A stretch of 64,000 nucleotides of DNA, taken from contig CM076193.1 in assembly GCA_038277395.1 (NCBI GenBank), forward strand, positions 173,454,711-173,518,710, in the 5' to 3' direction. A program made the translations under genes and the position numbers. Shown here in pieces: positions 10,837 to 20,826 of this stretch (within the stretch, counting starts at the first letter, position 1; each line of letters begins with the position of its first letter). The DNA comes from Dryocosmus kuriphilus. Lineage: Eukaryota > Arthropoda > Insecta > Hymenoptera > Cynipidae. Below the pieces are notes generated by a model. It ran no database searches. It was given only the letters and a program-made list of their open reading frames with translations, and was not told the origin of the DNA.

Positions 10837-11933
10837 TCAAGAAGTATGTTGATAGATGAATGATTTTACAACAGTTGCTCGAATTGTTCTCCATTCGCCT
10901 CTTGGCAGTAACCAGTTCTGTTGTAAAATGGTTGAATTGCATTTCGAAGGATCTCTCTTGGAATAGGAGCAACTTCTTGAACAATTCTGTATTAACTCTT
11001 CAAGATATTGTGGATTAGTTCCGTATACGCGATTTTTCAAATAAGCCCATAAAAGATAGGCTAACGGTGTTAAGTCTGGAGATCTTGAAGCCCGCGCTAT
11101 TGTACCCCTTCTACCTATCCATCTTTCGAAAAGCGTCTCGTTCAGGGATAATCTAACACGATATCTTGCTGCAATCATGTTTTCATCAACTCTTTGTCTA
11201 GCTCGTATTGCTGGAACAATTTGATTTTGCAGTAGACGTTCATAGCTTTCCGCATTTAAATCTCCTTCGATAAAGGAAGGACCTATTATTTCGTCATCTA
11301 CAATTTCTGACCATACGTTCAATTTTTGAGGACTTTGAGTGTGACCTTCTCTCATCCAGTGGGGATTTGTATCAGATCAATACCTGAAGTTATGACGATT
11401 GACATTGCCATTTAATTCAAACGTTGCTTCATCTGAAAGAGAATATTTTCCAAAAATCGTGGAATTTCATCTAACATTTCCATCATTGTCTCACAATATT
11501 CAATACGACGGTCAAGATGATCTTAATTTAACTCTTGCGCAAGTTTCATTTTATAGTGATGGAAGCTGATTACCTTTAAATCTTGTAAAACAGATTTGTG
11601 GTCGATTTCGTGTTGTGCAGCCGAAGATCGAGATGTTTTATGAGGATTTTCAATGGAAGACTCTAAAACATCTAAAGATCTTTCTTTGTTTGATGCTGTC
11701 AATGGTCGACCAACAACACGAGGATTTCGAACAGATTCCGTTTCTTCAGAACGTCTTACAGTCTTTGCAACTGTTCCTTTTGATGAAGGTGTACTACAGT
11801 TTCGAAATACTCTGTTAAAAAGATCAGCCACATTAGTGTATGACATTTGCAGATCACTCCAGTCCCTCATCATTAAAAGATATATGCGTTTTCGTTCCGA
11901 CAAAGGAAACATTTTAACTACAAAATGTAACAA
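10837..11933 (-). pseudogene. DD41D transposase relic of element no. 2
   Basis: The N-terminal block (11523-11933) carries MFPLSERKRIYLLMMRDW and a helix-turn-helix region (TVAKTVRR). The C-terminal block (10837-11355) carries PQKLNVWSEIV, ERWIGRRGTI and RSPDLTPLAYLLWAYLKN. The second Asp motif is deleted, and the third Asp is Ala (TPLAYLL where relatives have TPLDFFL). Frames differ between blocks. It cannot be catalytic. Confidence 0.8.
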
Positions 11934-12301
11934 TAATGAGTTAATAAGAAAAGGACTAATGTTGTTACTAAAAACCCATAGAGAATTAAAAGAATCTAAT
12001 ACTGACTTTTTACAAAGAATAAATTACCGATCAAAAAATTTGACGCCTTCGTCAAACTCTTTTCCTCTTGCAACAGCAAGGTACTATTTTAACTTGCCTA
12101 TTACAAATAATGTGCTAATCTAGCGATATTAACTTAAAAAGTTTATTTATTCAATGCATTGTTTTTTACATAAAAAATTTTTTTCTAGAGAAAATATCTT
12201 TTAAATAAGTGCGTGATATTTGGAAAGCCATACGTACGTGGTGTGAAGCCTTTTTCAAATTTAAATAAGACAAAGTTTTCGATTAAATATTTTTGATGTT
12301 A

Positions 12302-13281
12302 CCGTCTGTTCCACAAGAAAGAATACGTGTTGTCTCGAAAAGTTTTAAAGATTTTTGTTCGTTTCTTTTTTGGCCTGACTGTACGTTTCAAGTGCAAGAG
12401 CGAAACCGCCGACTTGTTGCAGTCTCATTCGAATTGTCGGATAGTGAACAAGTTTGCTCGATGAGTGCAGTATACGCTAAACGGTTCGAAGCTGTGTTTT
12501 TGTGCAGCAATGCACATGGACCAAAACTTTCATACTCAGCTGCTGCTGAAGTGCTTAAAAAGTCTAAGTACTTCGTACAAAAGTGGGTGGAGCGGTATAG
12601 GGACACAAAAGCTGTCGACGATCTTCCAGGAAAAGGAGAAACGCGAGCAACGTCCAGCAAGGAGGATAAGGGGATCATCGCACTATTCAAGCGCAACCCC
12701 ACTCTACGGCTGCGCGAAGCCAAGGCTAAGCTGGCGGAGAAGGGATTAGACGTTAGTATAAACACCATTAGACCCAGATTAGCTGAGACAAACATGCAGT
12801 ATCGTAGCACGAGGCAAAAACCCCTGCTGTCAGAAGTGCACATGCAAAAACGGCTGCCATGGGCTATGGAAAATAATGATTGCGATTGGTCAAATGTGAT
12901 TTTTTCCGACGAAGCATCCTTTTGGGCATGGGTTCCAATAAAACGTGCCTGGTCAGGCAAAGGTGAGCGGTTCCTCCAGCGAACTGTTAAACACCCAGTA
13001 AAGAACCATGTTTGGGGATGCTTCTCACAGCGCGGTTTTGGCTGTTTAGAGCTGTTCACTGAGAACCTGAGCGCGGGAAAAATGGTCAAAATCTACAAGC
13101 ATGGTCTTCTGAGGTCTGCAGAAAAGATGTTTGGAGCCAATAATGAGGTTTGGTTCCTTCAAGAGGACAACGATCCCCAACATTGCAGTCGCCTCTGCAA
13201 GAACTGGAAAGCTGAAAATGGCGTCGTCACCTTGGCCTGGCTTTCACAATCTCCTGATGCCAATCCGATTGAAAATGTGTG
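12302..13281 (+). mobile_element. 3'-truncated Tc1 element
   Basis: The left terminus CCGTCTGTTCCACAAGAAAG follows TA at 12300-12301 and matches the ends of the complete Tc1 copy at 41418-42687. Homology stops abruptly at GAAAATGTGTG (about 13281), so the last ~230 bp and right terminus are missing. Confidence 0.8.
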
Positions 13282-13309
13282 TGAGTTAACATTAAAAATA
13301 ATTAACTGA
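12461..13309 (+). CDS. Tc1 transposase, C-terminally truncated
   Basis: Starts at MSAVYAKRFEAVFLCSNA, the same start used by the copy at 42529. N-terminal paired-type DNA-binding domain with two HTH units (AAAEVLKKSKYFVQKWVERY; REAKAKLAEKGLDVSINTI), then the DDE core: Asp in VIFSDEASFWAW, Asp in FLQEDNDPQH, Glu in SPDANPIENV. The 34-residue Asp2-Glu spacing is the Tc1 signature. The frame is open through the catalytic Glu, then element homology ends and about 10 unrelated residues precede the stop. Without a right terminus it cannot move, but the enzyme core is intact. Confidence 0.85.
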   Translation: MSAVYAKRFEAVFLCSNAHGPKLSYSAAAEVLKKSKYFVQKWVERYRDTKAVDDLPGKGETRATSSKEDKGIIALFKRNPTLRLREAKAKLAEKGLDVSINTIRPRLAETNMQYRSTRQKPLLSEVHMQKRLPWAMENNDCDWSNVIFSDEASFWAWVPIKRAWSGKGERFLQRTVKHPVKNHVWGCFSQRGFGCLELFTENLSAGKMVKIYKHGLLRSAEKMFGANNEVWFLQEDNDPQHCSRLCKNWKAENGVVTLAWLSQSPDANPIENVCELTLKIIN

Positions 13310-13423
13310 CACTGAAAACTAACATCAGAACATTATAGTCCACTGTAAGATTGAAACTCGCCTACACGTTTGACATTTCGTTGAGATGTACCTGCTGGAG
13401 TTTATGAAAAAAGAATCTTGTCT
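13282..13423. other. Residual interior of DD41D element no. 2
   Basis: No gene. A direct repeat containing CTAACATCAGAACATTAT occurs at about 13320-13338 and again at 13605-13623, on both sides of the tRNA-like sequence. Confidence 0.4.
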
Positions 13424-13492
13424 ATCCATAACTTAGTGGGTAGAGCACCAGATCGGCAATCTGTAGACCTGGGTTCGATTCCCTAGCGGAGC
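13424..13492 (+). repeat. tRNA-like sequence (relic or SINE head)
   Basis: Contains GTGGGTAGAGCACCAGATCG (D arm and A box-like) and CCTGGGTTCGATTCCC (T arm and B box), ending near TAGCGGAGCTA. The T arm is good, but the acceptor stem pairs only partly and the anticodon loop lacks the invariant U33, so it is treated as a tRNA pseudogene or SINE head. Confidence 0.5.
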
Positions 13493-14087
13493 TAGAGAGA
13501 ATTTCTTGACAAACTGAGTAATTTAGTTCGTCGAGCTTTAACTCGCGAGCAGTAAATCAAAACCGCTAACATAAGAAACAATTCACTGACACTGGTCAGC
13601 ACACCTAACATCAGAACATTATTGTTTTCGACCAAAGTTTCCCGCTCTTTTCGAATCTAATATTAAAAATATGCGTTCCCATTACAAAAAACAAAGTTGA
13701 CCTTGAAATAACCTGTAAGTTGACGTTCAAGTTTAAATCCAAGGTCACCGTTGTATTCCTCCTTAAGCGTTACGAACGGTATCACCTTGATTTTTTTGAC
13801 TAATTGCGCGAGATCCTAAAAGGTTCAATGGTAGCGTAGTTTGACCTTTGTTTGGCCCGTAGAAGCGATATTTATAGATGTTTCCATACTTGCTTCCACC
13901 GGGGATATACACGAGGGTGGCCTGAAAAGTTTCCGACCTCAACATGTAGATAGCAGCACTCGTCAATGAAAGCTAATGAATGTGGTTGTCCATCTTTTGA
14001 CAGTTACCCACCAAAGTTTCAGCCACTTTGGATGCGCAGTTTTTAGTTGACAGTCGTTTGAATGAGTCGATGTGTGTTTTTGTGAAA

Positions 14088-14555
14088 ATGGAAAAAATTG
14101 AGTATCGAGCTGTCATCAAATATGTGTTTTTGAAAGGCGATACGCATACGCAAATCAAAGATGAGTTGTACACTGTGTATGGGGATAATGCTCCATCATT
14201 TACGACAGTGAAATTTTGGGCAGCTGAATTTAAACGTGGACGCAAGAGCTTGGGAGACGACGAACGTTCGGGACGTCCAAAAACTGCAACTACTGACGAT
14301 AACATCGCTACAATTCACAAAATGGTACTAGACAGCAGAGGTTATAAAAATGTCCAAAAAACGTATTTGTCACATACTAAATCAAGACTTAGGCATGAGA
14401 AAGCTGTCCGCGCGTTGGGTGCCGCGTTTGCTCACGCTAGACCAAAAACGTGTTCGAATGAACATTTCCAACGCTCATTTGGTGCAGTTTAGGCGCAATG
14501 AATCCGAGTTTTGGTGCCGATGAGTTACTGTAGATGAAACTTGGATACACCATTG
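14088..14555 (+). pseudogene. Mariner transposase, N-terminal half
   Basis: The Met of MEKIEYRAVIKYVFLKGD is the natural mariner start. HTH 1 (HTQIKDELYTVYGDNAPS) and the linker motif WAAEFKRGRKSLGDDERSGR with RPKTA follow. The frame is lost after about residue 100 and reaches a stop at 14490-14492, before the first catalytic Asp (TVDETWIHH is readable in another frame at about 14525). The C-terminal half lies beyond the inserted mariner. Confidence 0.8.
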
Positions 14556-15852
14556 CTACATGGAATGAGAAGTCCCGAGCCTCACAAGGAAAAAATTAAT
14601 TTTTTACCTTAAAACCTTTTTTATTATTCGGCCTACTCTCCATTTAAAGTAACGCACTTATTCCACCGGTCCTCCAACATTTCGATAACTTCCGAAAGAA
14701 ATGATTTATCGAGACCTTCAAAATACGCCTTTGTTTCGGCCATGACTTCAGCATTCGACGAAAATTTCTTTCCTTGAAGAAAACTTTTCAAGTTTGGGAA
14801 CAAATGGTAGTCGCTCGGGGCCAGATCTGGTGAATACGGAGGATGCTTGACCAATTGGTAGCGCAATTCGCTCAGTTTGGCCGTTGTTTTCATCGTTGAA
14901 TGTGCTGGTGCGTTGTCGTGGTTGTACAGCACTTTCTTCCCTGCCATGTGCGGCCGTTTTTTTTAAATTTCTTAGTTTAAAACGATCCAGTTGAGCAACG
15001 TAGTAGTCACCTGTGATGGTTTTTCCCTTTTCCAAATATTCAATCATGATTATTCCTCCTACATCCCACAAAACACTTGCCATAACCTTCCCGGCCGACT
15101 GTTGCGTCTTTGGACGCTTCGGACGGCTGCTACCTGCTTCCAACCACTCTGCAGACTGTCTGCTGGACACTCAGGAGTGTAATAATGAATCCAGGATTCG
15201 TCCATCATCACGAATCGACGCCAAAAGTCCTTTTCATTTCTTTGGAACAAGGCCAAATTACGCTCGGAATCTTCAACACGTTGCTGCTTCTGGTCCGGTG
15301 TGAGCAAACGCGGGACCCATCTTGCGATCAGCTCTTTCATCCCCAAATGGTCATGCAAAATGTTGCTGACGCGTTCTATCGATATACCCACGGCCTCTGA
15401 TATTCCACGCAACTTCGCTTTCCGATCATTCAAAACGATCAAATGGATTTTTTTTATGTTTTCCGGTGGGGTGACCTCAGAGGGCCGTCCACTGCGCTGA
15501 GCACCATGGGTGCTGGTACGACCAAGTTCGAAGTCCGCAAACCAGCGTTCAACGGTTGCAGTTGATGGTGCGGATGTTGGATAGCATTTATCTAACCACT
15601 CCTTGGCCTGAACGGTGTTTTTTCCCATTAAAAAACAACGTTTTATTAAAACCCGAAACTCGTCTCTTTCCATCGTTCGCGAGAAACCAAAGCTTGTCTG
15701 ACAGAATTAGCTGTTATTCGAAAACTAATGCACGCAATGTCACGAAACTCAAGCTGGTGCTGTCTAAAGGCTGGTTCTCAACGGAAACATACATAGCTTA
15801 ATCCTAGTGGCAACATCTCTGTGTGAGGCTCGGGACTTCTCATTCCATGTGC
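14556..15852. mobile_element. Second mariner, CATGGAATGAGAAG ends
   Basis: The left end CTACATGGAATGAGAAG and right end CTTCTCATTCCATGTGC are inverted repeats that continue into CCCGAGCCTCACA. The same element recurs at 62497-63780, where TA target sites are clear. Here the outer dinucleotides are TG on the left and TA on the right, so the site is altered. Confidence 0.8.
14633..15673 (-). pseudogene. Mariner transposase, almost full length
   Basis: Begins MERDEFRVLIKRCFLMGKNT. HTH segments and ADFELGRTSTHGAQRSGRPS follow, then the catalytic residues: Asp1 in MMDESWIHYYTPE, Asp2 in YNHDNAPAHS, Asp3 in SPDLAPSDYHLF, with 34 residues between Asp2 and Asp3 (DD34D). Three overlapping blocks (15059-15673, 14748-15170, 14633-14947) are in different frames, so small indels at about 15080 and 14950 interrupt it. 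All three Asp residues are kept. Confidence 0.85.
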
Positions 15853-16494
15853 TATAGGCGCAATAAATCCGAGTTTTGGCGCCCATTAAATATTGTAGAT
15901 GAAACTTGGATACACCATTATACGCCCGAAACAAAAATACAGTCAAAACAGTGGACTGCAAAGGGGGAGCCGGCTCCAAAAAAAGCAAAAACTGTTTTTT
16001 TCGGATGGGAAAGTGATGGCGACTGTTTTCTGGGATAGTCATGGAGTTATCTTAATCGATTATCTTCAAAAAGGAAAAATTATTACAGGTGTATACTACG
16101 CATCATTACTTGACAAGTTGAAGGCAGAAATTGCAAAAAAACGGCCACATTTGCAGAAAAAGAAAATCCTATTTCACCAAGACAAGGCGCCGTCTCACAC
16201 CTCAGCGGTCGCCATGGCGAAAACCCATGAATTACAGTTTGAACTGCTTGACCATCCGCCTTACTCACCAGATTTAGCCCCAAGCGACTTATTTTTGTGT
16301 CCTCATCTAAAAACTGCCCTCGGAGGATAGAGGTTTTCGTCAAAGGAGGAGGCAACAATTATTATGCAGAGAAAAACGCTGAGTACTATTTTGACGGGTT
16401 AGAGAGATGGGAGCATCGCTGGGAGAAGTGTGTAGGGTTACAAGGAGACTATGTAGAAAAATTTAAAGAAAAATTTTTTTTTAATGTCTTGTAA
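15853..16494 (+). pseudogene. Mariner transposase, C-terminal half
   Basis: Reads GKVMATVFWDSHGVILIDYL, then Asp2 in LFHQDKAPSHTS and Asp3 in SPDLAPSDLFLCPHL. A stop after LKTALGG (16328-16330) and frame changes at both ends mark it as dead. It begins upstream of the point where the left half stops, duplicating about 65 bp. Confidence 0.8.
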
Positions 16495-16533
16495 CATTGT
16501 TAGGTCGGAAACTTTTCAGGCCACCATCGTATA

Positions 16534-16917
16534 TGTAATTATAACTATTACTATATAGCTAATAACTCACAGGTTTGTTTAGCGCACGATTTTTTAATAA
16601 TAGCGCATATGAACGCATTTGGGGCGAAATTCAGTGAACTAAAAAACAGTTGTGAGCTTTCGGGGGGGGGGGGGGGGGGGGTCCCCTGATGAAACTGAGC
16701 TATACAAATGGTTTTCAGGCTTTTTTTTAGTTTATGTAATTAGTGCACTAATTTTTTAATTAAAAAGCTGATTTTTGATTGATTAAGAGGCCTGCATTTT
16801 AAATACTAATCTTTTCATTTTCGAAAATACTTTCTTCTAAATTTTTGTCGTCCTATAAAGAGCTTTGTGGCCTGACATATATTTCGAGGAAATGAATGAT
16901 AAAAAATTGGAATCAAA
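16534..16917. other. Gene-free stretch with a G20 tract
   Basis: AT-rich sequence between two mariners. A run of 20 G (16662-16681) follows TGTGAGCTTTC. No coding frame is recognisable. This is one of the few pieces that may be original host sequence. Confidence 0.4.
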
Positions 16918-16971
16918 TATACGAGGTGTGTTCAAAAAGTAAGGTGACTTTTTAAAGTTCGCGAACTACAT

Positions 16972-17395
16972 TGTAACATGAGTGTTGCATGGCTGCCCGA
17001 GCGACGGCACCTTTTGCCGAGCCCGCCCGGGAATCCACGAGGGATCCCGTGCGTGCGGCTGACGGCGGCTTTCGTTGCTCGGGTAGTCAGTCGAGGCTCT
17101 GTTAGTCGTTGGCTCTTCAGCCGGTCACACTTTTGTTTCTCCTGTTGTCTATCGGGTCGTCGCTTCGTTCGCCTCTGAGTGTTGTAATTCTCAGTTCGCC
17201 AGTCTGGATTTGCACATTGTCGCATGGTTATTTTCGCCATTGGGTATCAACGCTCTAATAGGGCCCATTAACTTGTGTGAGTAAGAATATACATGTCTTA
17301 TTTTGTTTCTGATATTGGCATTGTTTATTGTGTTCACCTTTTCTCTCGGCGTCCAAATCCTATCCCTTCCCCGGTGAGATCCATCATGCTCTACA
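16972..17395 (+). repeat. 5' LTR of the gypsy element
   Basis: 424 bp, TG...CA ends. A GC-rich 5' third is followed by an AT-rich 3' part. Differs from the 3' LTR at two places by eye: GAGCCCGCCC versus GAGCCCACCC and CACGAGGGATC versus CACGAAGGATC. Apparent ORFs within it recur in the 3' LTR and are not considered genes. Confidence 0.95.
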
Positions 17396-17397
17396 CC

Positions 17398-17409
17398 TGG
17401 CGCCCAACG
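17398..17409 (+). other. Primer binding site (tRNA-Lys type)
   Basis: TGGCGCCCAACG, two bases after the LTR. It is complementary to the 3' end of insect tRNA-Lys(CUU) as I know it (ends ...CGTTGGGCGCCA), so that tRNA would prime minus-strand synthesis. Confidence 0.75.
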
Positions 17410-18756
17410 AAAAAAATCCCAAAAATTCCCTAATTTTCCCCCTTATCCAGCCGAGATTGGGGGAGCACAAAATAGAACTACAAACCCTGACTCCGAACTC
17501 CAAAATTTAACTCACACTCCAATGTTGCATGCCACATGTCTCCCGCCTGTGCCATTCTATGATAAAATTGCGACATTTTTCATGCCTATTATGTGATAAT
17601 TTGAAGGATATTGTTGATTTAATTGCGTTAGGAATATTATTGTGCCATATTTCGGGTTCGTACCATGCCGTTTAAGAAAGTGACAATGTATTAAAGTGAA
17701 AATATAAAGCAACCAAGTCAGGAAATTAGTAAAATTAGAAAAATTAACAGTAGTAAAATCTGAAAAAAAAAGTGTCAGGAAAATAGTTAGTGTGAGAATA
17801 AAGTTTAAATAAAAGTAAAAAAGGAAATATTTAATTTGAAAATAAAAATTCGAAAGAAAAGAAAATTAAAGAAAAAAAAACTCACAACCTAGAATAGAAT
17901 AAAGAAAAAGTTTCATAAGAAAACAAAATTTTGGAAAACAATTAAATTTAAAAAAGTATAAAATTTTGAAATCGTTTCAAGAAATAATATAACTAGAAAA
18001 CAGAATCGAAATAACTTGGGAAAACTACAGAAAGATAAAGTCGGCATCAAACATGTAATTGGTCAATACAAGGTCAGTAGTCTTACTTTCAAAACAAACG
18101 AAACGTTCGAGAATGTAATGAAAATAGAGAGGTTCAAAATATTCAAAGTTAACAAGAAATCAAATTTTAGTAGGAAATACAAAACCTTGGAGAAATAAAG
18201 GAAAATTTGACTGTCATAGCATATACAAGTCATCCCATGTCACAGAGTGACTGGTTGCGAGACGGGGGGGTGCAGTGTACGCACGATATACAGACCGCGG
18301 TACGGTAGAGGGTAACTCACCGGACGGCGGACTGCCCGCGAGGTCGCGAGTACTGAGCGCGCAAAGGTCACGCGCTGTACTTTACAAACCAGGCTACTTA
18401 CAGCAAAAAGGAGCAAATTTTCGGATCATACGGATTAATATAATAATCCGAAATATTGAAAATAAAATTTAAAGTAAAGTAGGAAACCCAAAGAGAGAGT
18501 TGGCAAGTACGAAGCCAACAGGTTTAAAGGAAAATTATATAGGATGTCCAAATAATAAACGGACATCGTATTATAGAAATAATATATATACTATAGCAAT
18601 AGAAAACCGCACATATATATATATATATATATAGGGTGTCCCCAAAACATTTAAATTACAGGTTAATGTAGTATCGGCGGCTGTACAGCCCAAACAACCG
18701 TAGATACTACAAAGGGAGGAAAAGTAAGATTTTTAACGATTGTCCAATCTGTATTA
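17410..18756 (+). other. Long gypsy leader without a main ORF
   Basis: 1.35 kb, A-rich, with only short frames. A GC-rich island lies at about 18245-18380 and a (TA)n run at about 18610-18633, just before GGGTGTCCCC. This may hold packaging or translation-control structure (inference). The gag start follows. Confidence 0.5.
18610..18633. repeat. TA microsatellite in the gypsy leader
   Basis: About eleven TA repeats, flanked by AAACCGCACA and GGGTGTCCCC. Confidence 0.85.
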
Positions 18757-20800
18757 ATGAAACTCAGATCAGGAAATTTAAAAATAAATAAACCCAAAAT
18801 GAATAAACAAACAGAAATCCAAACCGATCAAGAGAGCCTGGACTTGGAAGGAGCTATAGCACTTCCAACTCCGGACTCTGGAATAAACAAAACATCAAAT
18901 ACGGGTACAAGTCCCAAAATAATAAACCGATCCGTGGGACGAGGTAGGAGTTTCCGTAAGAATAATAACGAAACAACACGAATGGGAAAATCGGGTAGGG
19001 ACTTGGAAGTTACAAACAAAGAACCAAATAAAATAATTAACCCTTATGTGTCATTAGCTTGGGACCCTACAGATTTACCAACACTAAGTTTACCCAGACA
19101 ACAAGCAAACTTAACAGAGGAGCGAGAAATCTTAGGGACGAATAACGATAAAACATTTGAAATTGACTCATTCTTAGAAAACAACACTCAATTTTTATTA
19201 GAGACAGACGAACTCCTAAACAGCGCGGAATATAACGAGTTTATGAATAAACAAAAAGAAAGATTTTTAAAAGAAAAAATGGAACAATTAAAAATTCGTA
19301 AACATAATTTAAACCCACAGGCCCATAGTTCATTTACAAAAGAAACGTTAGATAGGACAGAATCAGAAAGAGCACCTAGATATAAAAGAAACGAACCACG
19401 CAATAGGTACTCAGTTCAGTTTGACCTTAAAGAAAGACCTAGGGAAACCACTAAGAGCGTAATAAACAAAACATCAATAAAAAGAAGGGAAAAAGAAACT
19501 GACCCTAAAATTTACGAATTTGACTCCAGCGACGACGAGTGGGATAATTTAAATTCTAACCGAAACAGATACCGTGGGTCATCAGTAGCTAGGGAAAGAT
19601 CTGAAAGACGGTCACACACCCAATATAATTCGGAAAGTGAATACGAACCAGAATATAGAAACAACGAAACAGTTCAAGCGACATATTTCCCATTTGGAAT
19701 GGTACAAACACCATTCCAAATAATGACAAATTGGCCGGTCAAATTTAGAAATAATAAAGAGGATAACCCAGCCGGTTTTCTGGAAGATTTAAGACGATTT
19801 AAAAGGGGGTACAAAATAGATGACCGCGACATACTAGAAAATTTAGACGCGGTATTGATTGAGGATGCACGTGACTGGTTCTCAATTAATAAAAATTCGT
19901 GGAGAAATTTATCCGACTTTTTTGATGATTTCAAAAGCGCATACATTGACGAAAAATTCTCAGAGGAAATTAAACAAAAAATAAAGTTTTGTAACCAAAA
20001 AAGAACTCAGGATATTCATTCTTATTTAACGGAAATCAGAAAATTATTTACCAAGCTATACCCCAGAAAAAGTTTAGAATGGGAATTGCGCCGAACATAC
20101 GAAAACCTCCGGATAGAATATAAAATGTACATAAAGAGAAACGATTTTCAGACATTTGATGAACTCGAAGAACTGGGAAAGGAATGAGAAACAGAATTAG
20201 TTAAATCGAAAATTAGAGGTCAGGTGTTACAAATAACAGAACCTAAAATAGAGGAAAAAAGGGAACAAAAGGAAAACAAGGACAAGAATAATTCGGAACC
20301 CGATAAAGAGGATAAAAAGGAAAGTAATAACGGGAAAAATTTCAATAATCAAGGTAAAAAGCCTTTTAAAAAGCGATACCCATACCCACCATTCGGATTT
20401 CCATTTTTACCTTTCCAACCTCAATTTCAACAAAATCTAAGACCCAATTTCAGACCTAGAATCCCACCAGGATTCCAACCAAGATTCCCAAATTACAATC
20501 AAATGTTCCCAATGTTTAACCAAATGTCATTAGGAGGGAATCAAAAACCAAATAATCCCATGATAGAATTCCCAAGCGAAAAAGAAGAAAGTCCAGGAGG
20601 GGAAAATAAAAACAAGAATCCCCAAAAACCAAGATGGCGATAAAAATCAAAGCGCAGGGAAAAATACAAATCCAGAAAAAACAAAAAGGGATAATAATAA
20701 CAGCGATTCGACTTGTTATTATTGTAAAATGCCAGGTCATTTTAAACGGGAATGTCCCTATTATTTATATAACCAGGGAAACTACCAGGGCGGATATTAG
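18757..20800 (+). pseudogene. Gag polyprotein of the gypsy element
   Basis: Starts MKLRSGNLKINKPKMNKQ, the first long frame after the leader. An N-terminal charged, disordered region runs to about residue 300. A Ty3/gypsy capsid-like region follows (FRNNKEDNPAGFLEDLRRFK, DARDWFSINK). Then comes a basic Pro/Phe/Gln-rich stretch, and a zinc knuckle CYYCKMPGHFKREC (CX2CX4HX4C) at about 20714-20755. Two lesions: an in-frame TGA at 20185-20187, and a 1-nt frame change near 20640 before the knuckle. The frame holding the knuckle ends at TAG 20798-20800 and overlaps pol through a -1 frameshift site. It forms the particle and binds RNA. Confidence 0.85.
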
Positions 20801-20826
20801 GCGAAAATAAAATAACACCTAATATC
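20776..20826 (+). promoter_or_regulatory. Programmed -1 frameshift signal between gag and pol
   Basis: The slippery heptamer GGGAAAC (20776-20782) is in the right phase: gag reads GGA AAC, and slipping back one base gives GGG AAA in the protease frame. Ten bases later a perfect 9-bp stem GATATTAGG (20793-20801) / CCTAATATC (20818-20826) closes a 16-nt loop. The gag stop TAG (20798-20800) lies inside the stem. This is the classical retroviral arrangement; function is inferred. Confidence 0.7.

Larger units (their letters stand above)
9965..13905. mobile_element. DD41D element no. 2, decayed, hosting a Tc1 copy
   Basis: The left end CCGGGCTGGAAAAAAGAATA is matched in inverted form at the right end (ACTTGCTTCCACCGGGG), with the following CACCTATAAATATCG also inverted. 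TA flanks both sides. Subterminal blocks (TTTCAAAGCCAGCTTTG region near 10110 and its inverse near 13690) extend the inverted arms. It abuts element no. 1 through TATATA. It holds a dead transposase on minus and a truncated Tc1 insertion. Confidence 0.7.
13910..16531. mobile_element. Mariner with ACGAGGGTGG ends, interrupted
   Basis: Left terminus ACGAGGGTGGCCTGAAAAGT and right terminus CTTTTCAGGCCACCATCGT are inverted matches, with TA on both sides. The transposase is on plus and is split by a second mariner (14556-15852). A stretch of about 65 bp (CCGAGTTTTGG ... ACTTGGATACACCATT) is present on both sides of the insert, so the two halves are not a simple interrupted copy. Confidence 0.8.

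Noticed and set aside
13424..13492. Functional tRNA gene
   Set aside because: Acceptor stem largely unpaired and U33 missing in the anticodon loop.
14028..16494. Host SETMAR-type gene
   Set aside because: Only the mariner transposase part is present, with terminal repeats and lesions; no SET domain.
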